A stretch of DNA of 12,807 bases from Brevundimonas sp. UBA4609 (GTDB lineage: Bacteria; Pseudomonadota; Alphaproteobacteria; Caulobacterales; Caulobacteraceae), in the NCBI GenBank assembly GCA_002386585.1, contig DGIZ01000017.1, positions 1-12,807 on the forward strand, read 5' to 3'. Positions 7,117 through 12,807 of the stretch are shown in pieces. The notes under the pieces are model-generated. The model was not told the DNA's origin. It saw only the letters and a program-made list of their open reading frames with translations, and searched no databases. The position numbers and the translations under genes are program-made. Position 1 is the stretch's first letter. The number at the start of each line of letters is the position of its first letter.

Positions 7117-8898
7117 ATGTCGAGCATGGCTCTCGATCGCAGGTCCCTGTTACGGGGCGCAGCCGTTAGCGGCGGATTACTGGGCCTGTCCGGCCTCATG
7201 CCGGCCTGGGCCCAGTCGGGTTCCCCTGGCTTGCGCGCTGACCTGCCGACGCTGACGGGACCCAACATCGACCTGACCGTCGGAGATGCCAGCTTTACAG
7301 TGGGGGGGCGAACGGGCCATGCCTTCATGATCAACGGCCTGCTGCCGGCGCCCCTGCTGCGGATGCGCGAGGGCCAGAACGTGCGCCTGTCGGTGACCAA
7401 CACCCTGGACGAGGACACCTCGATCCACTGGCACGGACTGCTGCTGCCTTTCCAGATGGACGGCGTGCCTGGGGTTAGCTTCCCCGGCATCAAGCCGCGC
7501 GAAACCTTTGTCTATGAGTTCCCGCTGAAGCAGTCGGGCACCTACTGGTATCACAGCCATTCGGGCTTGCAGGAGGCCATGGGCCACTATGGTCCCATCG
7601 TCATCGACCCGGCGGGCGTCGATCCCGTCGGCTACGACCGCGAGCACGTCCTGGTCCTGTCGGACTGGAGCTTCCTGCATCCGCATGAAATCCTGGCCAA
7701 GCTGAAGAAGAGCCCCGGCTACTTCAATATGCAGAAGACGACGCTGGCGGGCCTGCTGGACGGCTCGGACGGCATGAGCCTTGAGGAGCGCCGGATGTGG
7801 GGAGCCATGCGAATGGATCCTCGCGATGTGCTCGACGTCAACGGCACCACTTACACCTATCTGATCAACGGCCACGGCCCGCAGGAAAACTGGACCGGCC
7901 TGTTCCGGCCCGGCGAGCGGGTGCGGCTGCGCATCATCAACGCCTCGGCCATGTCGATCTTCAACGTCCGCATCCCCGGTCTGGCCATGACCGTGGTCAA
8001 CGCCGACGGCGAGAATGTCCGTCCGGTCGAGATCGACGAGTTCCAGATCTCGGTCGCCGAGACCTATGACGTCATCGTCCGTCCGACCGAGGACCGCGCC
8101 TACACCATCGTCTCCGAAGCCATCGACCGTTCGGGCATGGGCCGCGCCACCCTGGCCCCGCGTCTGGGCATGACGGCGGAGGTGCCGCCGCTGCGCAAGG
8201 TTCCGAACTTGACCATGGCCGACATGGGCATGGGCGGCATGGATCATGGCAGCATGGCCGGGATGGACCACTCGGCCCATGGAGCGGCGGGCGCCGCCGT
8301 CGCCGGAGCTGCCGCGGCGCCAATGGACCACGGCGCCATGAGCATGCGCGACCCGAACAACGCCCCTGCCGACATGGCCGTCGGCGTCGGGGTGGACGCC
8401 ATCGCGCCCGCGCCTGCCAATCGTCTCGGCGAGCGGCCGCAGGGGCTTCAGGACGTCGATCACCGGGTGCTGGTCTATACCGACCTGCGTTCTCTTGAGC
8501 CGAACAAGGACACGCGTCCGCCGTCGCGGTCGATGGAGATCCACCTGACCGGCAATATGGAGCGGTTCATGTGGGGCTTCGACGGACGCAAGTTCTCGGA
8601 GTTGGTCGAGCCGATCCGGTTCGAGTTGAACGAGCGGGTGCGCGTCACCCTGGTCAACGACACCATGATGGCCCACCCCATCCACCTGCACGGCCACTTC
8701 TTCGAACTGGTCAACGGCCACGACGGCCATCAGCCGCTGAAGCACACGGTCAATGTGGCCCCGGGATCGAAAGTGACCTTCGACCTGACCGCCGACGCGC
8801 CGGGCGACTGGGCCTTCCACTGCCACCTGCTGATGCACATGCACGCGGGGATGTTCAACGTCGTCACGGTTCGTCCGCTGGAAGGAGCCGCCCGATGA
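7117..8898 (+). CDS. copA: CopA/PcoA-type multicopper oxidase, Tat-exported
   Basis: 593-residue periplasmic multicopper oxidase of the copper-resistance CopA family; it is not the P-type ATPase also called CopA. The N-terminus has a twin-arginine signal (DRRSLLRG, then a hydrophobic stretch ending AWAQ), so it would be exported folded. All four copper-site motifs are present: H104-W-H106, H146-S-H148, H520-P-I-H523-L-H525-G-H527 and H568-C569-H570 ... H574 ... M579. A Met/His-rich insertion (about 367-410; MADMGMGGMDHGSM, MDHGAMSM) is typical and probably binds Cu(I). The start at 7117 is chosen from AAGGAAGG at 7097-7104; ATGs at 7105 and 7126 and a GTG at 7057 share the frame. Its stop overlaps copB as ATGA, so the two form an operon. 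Expected role: oxidation of Cu(I) to Cu(II) in the periplasm and copper sequestration. Confidence 0.95.
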   Translation: MSSMALDRRSLLRGAAVSGGLLGLSGLMPAWAQSGSPGLRADLPTLTGPNIDLTVGDASFTVGGRTGHAFMINGLLPAPLLRMREGQNVRLSVTNTLDEDTSIHWHGLLLPFQMDGVPGVSFPGIKPRETFVYEFPLKQSGTYWYHSHSGLQEAMGHYGPIVIDPAGVDPVGYDREHVLVLSDWSFLHPHEILAKLKKSPGYFNMQKTTLAGLLDGSDGMSLEERRMWGAMRMDPRDVLDVNGTTYTYLINGHGPQENWTGLFRPGERVRLRIINASAMSIFNVRIPGLAMTVVNADGENVRPVEIDEFQISVAETYDVIVRPTEDRAYTIVSEAIDRSGMGRATLAPRLGMTAEVPPLRKVPNLTMADMGMGGMDHGSMAGMDHSAHGAAGAAVAGAAAAPMDHGAMSMRDPNNAPADMAVGVGVDAIAPAPANRLGERPQGLQDVDHRVLVYTDLRSLEPNKDTRPPSRSMEIHLTGNMERFMWGFDGRKFSELVEPIRFELNERVRVTLVNDTMMAHPIHLHGHFFELVNGHDGHQPLKHTVNVAPGSKVTFDLTADAPGDWAFHCHLLMHMHAGMFNVVTVRPLEGAAR

Positions 8899-10274
8899 GC
8901 CGCGCCCTGTTCGCCGCTGTCGCGGTTCTGCCCTTGATGCTGGCCGCGGGGTCCGCCGTCGCTCAGAGCCACGGGGGGCACGGCGCTCAGCCTACTCGTG
9001 TTGCAGATCCCCACGCGGGTCATGACATGAGCGGTATGCAGATGGCTCCGGCCCAGACGCCTGCCGTCGATCCTCATGCCGGCCACAACATCAGCCCAAC
9101 TCCAGCGGCGGCTGACCCGCATGCCGGGCACGACATGAGCGCGATGCGGACGGCTCCGGCCCAGACGCCTGCCGCTGATCCTCACGCGGGTCACAACATC
9201 AGCCCAACTCCAGCGGCGGCTGACCCGCATGCCGGGCACGACATGAGCGCGATGCGGACGGCTCCGGCCCAGACGCCTGCCTCTGATCCTCATGCCGGTC
9301 ACAAGATGAGCGCGGTTCCGGCGGCAGCGGCGGACCCGCACGCCGGCCACGATATGAGCGGTATGCAGGCAGCGCCGGCTCAGGCCCCTGCCGCTGATCC
9401 TCACGCGGGTCACAACATGGGCCAGGCGACTGCGGCGGACTCCCACGCCGGCCATGACATGAGCGGCATGGCGGGCGGCGCGCCCAACATCCCGACGAGC
9501 GTGGACGCTGTCGGGGGACGGATGGTTGAGACGCCGCCGCCTGCCGCCGCCCGCGCCGCGCCCGCCCATGCGGCGGACCTGCTGTTCGACCCCGCCGTCA
9601 TGGCGGCCTCTCGCAAGCAACTGCTGGCCGAGAACGGCGACATTCGCTCAACCGCCGTGCTGATCGATGCGATTGAATCCAGCTTCGGCGATGGGGAGAA
9701 AGGTTATAGCTGGAACGCTCAGGGCTGGACCGGCGGCGACATCAACCGCTTTTGGTGGAAGACCCAAGGCGAGGGGGTCTTCGACGGTAAGCTGCACGAG
9801 GCCGAGGTTCAGGCCCTCTACAGCCGCGCCGTCGCACCCTTCTGGGACGTCCAGGCGGGCGTGCGCCAGGACTTCCGTCCCGACGGCGAGGACACCACCC
9901 ATCTGACCGTCGGCGTGCAGGGCGTCGCTCCCTACTGGTTCGAGATGGGGGCCGCCGCCTTCCTGTCGACCGAGGGCGATCTGACCGCCCGCGTGGAGGC
10001 CGAATACGACCAGCGCATCACCCAGAAGTGGATCCTGCAGCCGGCGATTGAATTGGCCCTTTCGGCCAGCGACATCCCCGAACTGGAGATAGGTTCGGGC
10101 CTGACCTCGGTCACGGCGGGCCTGCGTCTGCGCTACGAAATCCGCAAGGAGTTCGCGCCCTACGTGGGGGTCGAGTGGAACCGGTCGCTGGGCGACACCG
10201 CCGACTACGCCAAGGCGCGCGGCGAGGATCCCGAAGATGTCCGCCTGGTCGTCGGGATCAGGGCCTGGTTCTGA
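8895..10274 (+). CDS. copB: CopB/PcoB-type outer-membrane copper resistance protein with HAGH repeats
   Basis: 459-residue protein. Residues 1-23 form a Sec signal peptide (cleavage after AVA). Residues 38-192 are a low-complexity region with nine copies of D(P/S)HAGH, most followed by DM or NI and Met-containing spacers, giving a dense array of His, Asp and Met. From about D228 (DLLFDPAVMAASR) the CopB domain follows, with alternating strands (WNAQGWTGGDINRFWWK; VQAGVRQDFRP; WILQPAIELALS) and a terminal phenylalanine (VVGIRAWF), a mark of outer-membrane barrels. The frame is open far upstream inside copA, but the ATG at 8895 is the start: it follows GAAGGAG by seven bases, overlaps the copA stop as ATGA and begins the signal peptide. 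Role: copper binding and passage or sequestration at the outer membrane, together with CopA. The repeat region is longer than the short Met-rich segment usual in the family. Confidence 0.93.
   Translation: MSRALFAAVAVLPLMLAAGSAVAQSHGGHGAQPTRVADPHAGHDMSGMQMAPAQTPAVDPHAGHNISPTPAAADPHAGHDMSAMRTAPAQTPAADPHAGHNISPTPAAADPHAGHDMSAMRTAPAQTPASDPHAGHKMSAVPAAAADPHAGHDMSGMQAAPAQAPAADPHAGHNMGQATAADSHAGHDMSGMAGGAPNIPTSVDAVGGRMVETPPPAAARAAPAHAADLLFDPAVMAASRKQLLAENGDIRSTAVLIDAIESSFGDGEKGYSWNAQGWTGGDINRFWWKTQGEGVFDGKLHEAEVQALYSRAVAPFWDVQAGVRQDFRPDGEDTTHLTVGVQGVAPYWFEMGAAAFLSTEGDLTARVEAEYDQRITQKWILQPAIELALSASDIPELEIGSGLTSVTAGLRLRYEIRKEFAPYVGVEWNRSLGDTADYAKARGEDPEDVRLVVGIRAWF
9006..9470 (+). repeat. Tandem repeat array coding nine D(P/S)HAGH units in copB
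   Basis: Nine D-(P/S)-H-A-G-H units lie in frame, spaced about 12 to 25 residues apart, most alternating DM and NI/NM/KM endings. The higher-order period in the centre is 108 nt (36 residues). Positions 9084-9173 and 9192-9281 are identical over 90 nt. Flanking units are similar but diverged, indicating older and newer duplications. The frame is kept throughout. Confidence 0.9.
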
Positions 10275-10286
10275 TCGTGCCGAAAA

Positions 10287-10316
10287 GCCGACGGCGGTCC
10301 CAGGATCGTCGTCGGC
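10287..10316 (+). terminator. Possible terminator after copB
   Basis: GCCGACG (10287-10293) and CGTCGGC (10310-10316) could form a 7-bp stem with a 16-base loop 12 bases after the copB stop. No T run follows, so it may instead be a weak or Rho-assisted end. It is the nearest candidate for the end of the copAB transcript. Confidence 0.3.
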
Positions 10317-10621
10317 GCGACTGCATCCCGAGGGGGCCGGGACATGCCTGAACGATGATCATTCGGGATGACGGGCTGGGCGGCGACGCCAGCAGCCCGC
10401 ACTGTCCAGGCGAGTCTGAATCGAGATCCTTTGACGCGCTTGGGGCGCGGGGCGCCCGGCTGCGATAGCGGCGCAGCCTTTGGGCCAAACGACCGTCTGC
10501 ATCGCATCCAGCGGCGAGGATTGCGGCCGTCGCGCTTACCCCAATCGCGCAGCCGCCTGACGGCACGATGTACCCCGATCATCGCGGCGACCGCCTGGTC
10601 GCGAAGATCCGACGAAAGCGG

Positions 10622-10656
10622 CCTGCTTGAGCCTGGCGGTCTCGATCTCAAGCAGG
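10622..10656. repeat. Perfect 10-bp inverted repeat
   Basis: CCTGCTTGAG (10622-10631) and CTCAAGCAGG (10647-10656) are exact reverse complements with a 15-base loop. There is no T tract on either side to mark it as an intrinsic terminator. It could be an RNA hairpin, a protein-binding dyad or part of a degraded element. Confidence 0.6.
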
Positions 10657-10688
10657 TGAGTTGAATCGGAACCTGCTGGCCTTGGGAA

Positions 10689-10726
10689 CTCCTTCGACTC
10701 AATCGAGTCGCAGAATGCTCAAGGAG
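10689..10726. repeat. Nested inverted repeat downstream of the PRPP synthetase gene
   Basis: An inner stem CGACTC-AATC-GAGTCG (10695-10710) is enclosed by CTCCTT (10689-10694) and AAGGAG (10721-10726), with a ten-base bulge on the right side. It lies between the converging copB and PRPP synthetase genes. It may be a transcript-end structure; its function is unknown. Confidence 0.45.
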
Positions 10727-10778
10727 CCTGGTGGGGTTCGTTCAGGTTGAAGCCAAATTGGCTCCAATGGGCGACCCG

Positions 10779-11774
10779 TCAGTCAAAGCCGCTCGTCCAG
10801 GGCGGCGGGTCGCTGGCCGGAAATGAGTCGACGCCCGCCCGCTCCACTTCATCGAGGGGCTCGGGGGGGCGACGGCGCCGAATGACGCCATCCTGAGCGT
10901 CTTCAGCGGCGATCGCCGCAGCGATCAGCGGCGCAAGCCGGATGGCGTTGCTGTCGTGAGGAATGGAATCGCTTGAGACGATCCGGTCGGTGAGCTCCTT
11001 CAGTCGCTCGTGGGAGTCCTCCGCGAACACGCCGTGGACAACCGCGCAGACCGGTCGCGGGAAGCCCTGAAGCGGCAGTTTTCGAGCGGCTTCAATCAGG
11101 GTGTGCCCTGACGAGGCGATATCGTCGACGAGGACCGGATAGCGGTCCTTCCATTGCGAGAGGTCAGGAACCTCGACATCGACGTTGCGGTCGCCGTGCC
11201 GAACCTTGCGCAGCACCGCATAAGGCGCACCGATGCGCCTGGCGATCTCCGACACCCACTGCTCGCTCTCCTCGTCCGGCCCGATGATCAAGGGCTCACC
11301 GACCTCTGCGGCGATCCAGTCTGCAAGGAGAGGCGCGGCGTGCAGCGTCTGGGCGGCGATCGTGTAGAGCGCGGAGAGCGCTGGATACCTGTGCAGGTGC
11401 GGATCGACTGTCACGAGGCGATCGAAGGTCGAGGAAACAAGGCGCGCGAATGTCTTGGAGGTTATGGCCTCGCCAGGCTGGAAGCGTCGGTCCTGGCGCA
11501 TATAGGAGAGGTAGGGCGCGATCAGCGTCACCTCGCGTGCGCCGAGCGCGCGGGCGGCGTCTGCCGCGAAGACGAGGCGGAGGAAACCGTCATCGGGTCG
11601 AGCGAGCGTGCAGACGAGGTAGACCATCTTGTCCGCGACGTCGGAAAGGATGCGGACATAGCTCTCGCCATCGGGAAAGCGCCGGGTCTCGATCGCGCCC
11701 AACTCCCACCCGCCGGCTTCGGCTAGCCGGCGCGCGAATATTTCGTTGCCGGGAAGCGGAATTATCAGTCGCAT
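10779..11774 (-). CDS. Ribose-phosphate pyrophosphokinase (PRPP synthetase), divergent type
   Basis: 331-residue PRPP synthetase homologue, expected to make phosphoribosyl pyrophosphate from ribose 5-phosphate and ATP in the cytosol. Motifs in order: PGNE (8-11), FPDGE (33-37), YMRQDRRFQPGE (91-102; ATP and flexible-loop region), VDPHLHR (123-129; metal/ATP histidines), KVR (190-192; catalytic lysine region) and VLVDDIASSGHT (214-225; the PRPP-binding loop, usually DDxxxTGxT). The SSGHT form and the short C-terminal region differ from housekeeping Prs. They resemble a paralogue subgroup which, from memory, is often found near thymidine/AMP phosphorylase genes. The last residues (DSFPASDPPPWTSGF) form an added tail. 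The start at 11774 is chosen from AGGG nine bases upstream and the usual family start; an ATG at 11810 (343 residues, AGGGGA 12 bases upstream) is possible. The gene has no obvious link to copper. Confidence 0.88.
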   Translation of the reverse strand: MRLIIPLPGNEIFARRLAEAGGWELGAIETRRFPDGESYVRILSDVADKMVYLVCTLARPDDGFLRLVFAADAARALGAREVTLIAPYLSYMRQDRRFQPGEAITSKTFARLVSSTFDRLVTVDPHLHRYPALSALYTIAAQTLHAAPLLADWIAAEVGEPLIIGPDEESEQWVSEIARRIGAPYAVLRKVRHGDRNVDVEVPDLSQWKDRYPVLVDDIASSGHTLIEAARKLPLQGFPRPVCAVVHGVFAEDSHERLKELTDRIVSSDSIPHDSNAIRLAPLIAAAIAAEDAQDGVIRRRRPPEPLDEVERAGVDSFPASDPPPWTSGFD

Positions 11775-11891
11775 GCCGTGTTGCCCTGTCGTTCGAAGGG
11801 TGCTGCTCATTTGTGAAATTCGTCCCCTGGAAGACGGCCATCGCGCGGCCGAGCGGACCCGCGGATCGCATGAAACGCCGTGACCTCTGCC

Positions 11892-12563
11892 TCAGCAGGT
11901 CGCCCGCATCGCGGCCGGTTTCCGGTAGATCGCCCAGATCAGGTATAGTGACGCTACTGCGCCTCCGAAGCAGAATACGGAAATGTAGGCCCATTGGAAG
12001 AAGCTAACGGTGATCGCCAACACCAGCGCCACCAGGCCGCCGAACAGCCTCGCCGTGCGATCGGTCGAAAGCAACAGGGGGACGATGAGGAGGGCGACAT
12101 AGGCCAGGTAGGTCATCGGCCGTCCGATAACCGCGTCGAGCAGTTCAGTGTCGCTGTAGCGAATGGCCCGAGGAAGCAGGGTGACCTGCAACCATCCCTC
12201 GTGGACCAGGTAGGGAATGAACTGGACGGAACCAAGGGCGGCGCCAGCGAGCGCGAACATCAAAAAGGCAGAGCGCCGGCGGTGCGGCTCAAGGAAATAG
12301 GCCGAAACCGGCAGCCAGATCGGCCAGACCACCCAGGCGAAGAACATATAGACGAGGGAATAGACGCGCGCGCCTCCAGGCTCGACGCCCGAGCCGGTCA
12401 ACCAGATGAAGCCCTCCATCAGCTGCTGGAGGCCCAGAAGGATCGGCAGCGCCGCCAGCATTGCGTAGCGCCGGTCGCGCTTCAGCGTCGTGGCCAGGGT
12501 GAAGCCGCCGGACGGGATCAGAAAAGCGGCGGCGGCAAAGCTCACGGGCGCCGACAGGCACAT
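11892..12563 (-). CDS. DUF6629-like integral membrane protein
   Basis: 223-residue hydrophobic protein with about seven predicted membrane helices (roughly 5-25, 33-55, 65-90, 97-117, 148-166, 170-190 and 192-212). The N-terminus MCLSAPVSFAAAAFL and the segment PILLGLQQLMEGFIWL match what I recall of the DUF6629 family (MCxSAxxSF, then a QQxxEGxxW motif). No biochemical function is known for it. The glutamine/glutamate/tryptophan motif in helix 2 is the most conserved feature. A weak ribosome site (CGGA about eight bases before the ATG) supports this start. It lies about 117 bases upstream of the PRPP synthetase start on the same strand, so co-transcription is possible but not shown. Family assignment is from motif memory and is moderately sure. 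Confidence 0.75.
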   Translation of the reverse strand: MCLSAPVSFAAAAFLIPSGGFTLATTLKRDRRYAMLAALPILLGLQQLMEGFIWLTGSGVEPGGARVYSLVYMFFAWVVWPIWLPVSAYFLEPHRRRSAFLMFALAGAALGSVQFIPYLVHEGWLQVTLLPRAIRYSDTELLDAVIGRPMTYLAYVALLIVPLLLSTDRTARLFGGLVALVLAITVSFFQWAYISVFCFGGAVASLYLIWAIYRKPAAMRATC

Positions 12564-12721
12564 ATCGTTATCCGTTTTGTTGGGCGAGTATTCACTATGT
12601 CGCTCCGGCGGACCGCAGGCAAGCCGGCGCGTTGATGGGCCGGGCCGTAAGGATTCCAGGCGAGCGGCGTCATACGCGCGACCGGTTCAGGACCGGAACG
12701 TTTGCGGAAGGCGAGGATTCG

Positions 12722-12807
12722 ATGCGCTGGGCGGAAACATGGCGGGGCGGCTACGGAGCGTTTGTGCGAAGCCCGGAGACCGTCGAGCGACTGGCCGCGG
12801 CGGCCGA
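12722..12807 (+). CDS. Start of an unidentified gene, cut by the right edge
   Basis: ATG at 12722 follows GAGGA (12713-12717) by four bases and opens a frame of 28 codons to the window end (MRWAETWRGGYGAFVRSPET, then VERLAAAA). Composition is coding-like. The same frame is open upstream to an ATG at 12635 (29 more residues), but that stretch is Arg-rich and has no clear ribosome site. It is divergent from the DUF6629-like gene. The visible residues do not let me name a family. Confidence 0.45.
   Translation, partial: MRWAETWRGGYGAFVRSPETVERLAAAA

Larger units (their letters stand above)
10275..10778. other. About 500 nt without a convincing gene, several inverted repeats
   Basis: No open frame here shows a family motif, a ribosome site or a sensible composition; the longest (minus strand 10702-10205) runs into copB antisense. 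The region contains a weak stem just after copB, a perfect 10-bp inverted repeat at 10622-10656, a nested inverted repeat at 10689-10726 and the palindrome AGCCAA-A-TTGGCT at 10751-10763. It may contain the ends of both converging transcription units, and possibly a degraded element. I cannot assign more. Confidence 0.5.

Noticed and set aside
7302..7308. Run of seven G in copA as a possible frameshift site
   Set aside because: The frame is intact on both sides with correct family sequence, so there is no evidence of slippage or error.
7177..8844. A 555-codon open frame antisense to copA
   Set aside because: It is a shadow of the GC-rich codon pattern of copA; it is very rich in His, Arg, Val and Asp, has no family motif and no ribosome site.
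8571..8894. Upstream extension of the copB frame inside copA
   Set aside because: The signal peptide, ribosome site and ATGA overlap place the start at 8895; the upstream residues are Arg/Pro-rich frame-shifted copA.
9006..9470. Repeat array considered as a CRISPR or intergenic repeat
   Set aside because: It is entirely in frame within copB, the period is a multiple of three, and there are no unique spacers.
10205..10702. Minus-strand open frame of 165 codons after copB, and the plus-strand frame at 10368-10664
   Set aside because: No recognisable domain, skewed Arg/Pro/Ser content, overlap with copB antisense and no ribosome site. A transposase remnant was considered but no conserved motif was visible.
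11154..12007. Plus-strand open frames opposite the PRPP synthetase and DUF6629-like genes
   Set aside because: The minus-strand genes have clear motifs; the plus-strand translations are compositionally biased and resemble nothing.

Overview
The window is GC-rich chromosomal or accessory DNA with long, tightly packed genes. The content suggests an alphaproteobacterium, perhaps of the Caulobacterales or Sphingomonadales type. That assignment is inferred from base composition and family resemblance; no marker gene is present. Most of the window (about 1-10.3 kb) is a copper/silver detoxification island. The right-hand 2.5 kb holds unrelated genes.

Layout: (1) 3-5435, plus strand: a Cus-type efflux operon, cusC (3' part only), cusB, cusA and a cusF-like lipoprotein. 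Each gene overlaps the next by the four bases ATGA. The metal-binding residues of CusB, CusA and CusF are all present. (2) A perfect 13-bp hairpin at 5513-5544 separates this operon from a convergent minus-strand pair: a small heavy-metal-associated (HMA) copper chaperone and a CopG-like DUF411 protein. The pair is driven by a clear MerR/CueR-type promoter (6301-6331) with the characteristic 19-bp spacer. (3) 6425-6871, plus: a membrane-anchored DUF305 protein. (4) 7117-10274, plus: copA (Tat-exported multicopper oxidase) and copB (outer-membrane protein), again joined by ATGA. CopB carries nine copies of a D(P/S)HAGH repeat, with a 90-nt exact DNA duplication. (5) 10275-10778: about 500 nt without a convincing gene, containing several inverted repeats. 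(6) Minus strand: a divergent ribose-phosphate pyrophosphokinase with an unusual C-terminal tail, and upstream of it a DUF6629-like membrane protein. (7) A plus-strand gene begins at about 12722 and runs off the right edge.

How the parts fit: CusCBA would expel Cu(I)/Ag(I) from periplasm and cytoplasm across the outer membrane, and CusF would deliver metal to it. CopA would oxidise Cu(I) in the periplasm, and CopB would bind copper with its His/Met-rich region at the outer membrane. The HMA protein would handle cytosolic Cu(I), and the DUF411 protein would bind periplasmic copper. No regulator (CueR, CusRS or CopRS) and no P1B ATPase lies in the window, so the factor acting on the MerR-type promoter is encoded elsewhere. 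No RNA gene, insertion sequence or CRISPR array was seen.

I found no wholly novel system. The points most worth a second look are the orphan MerR-type promoter, the expanding CopB repeat array, the PRPP synthetase tail and the structured 500-nt gap.
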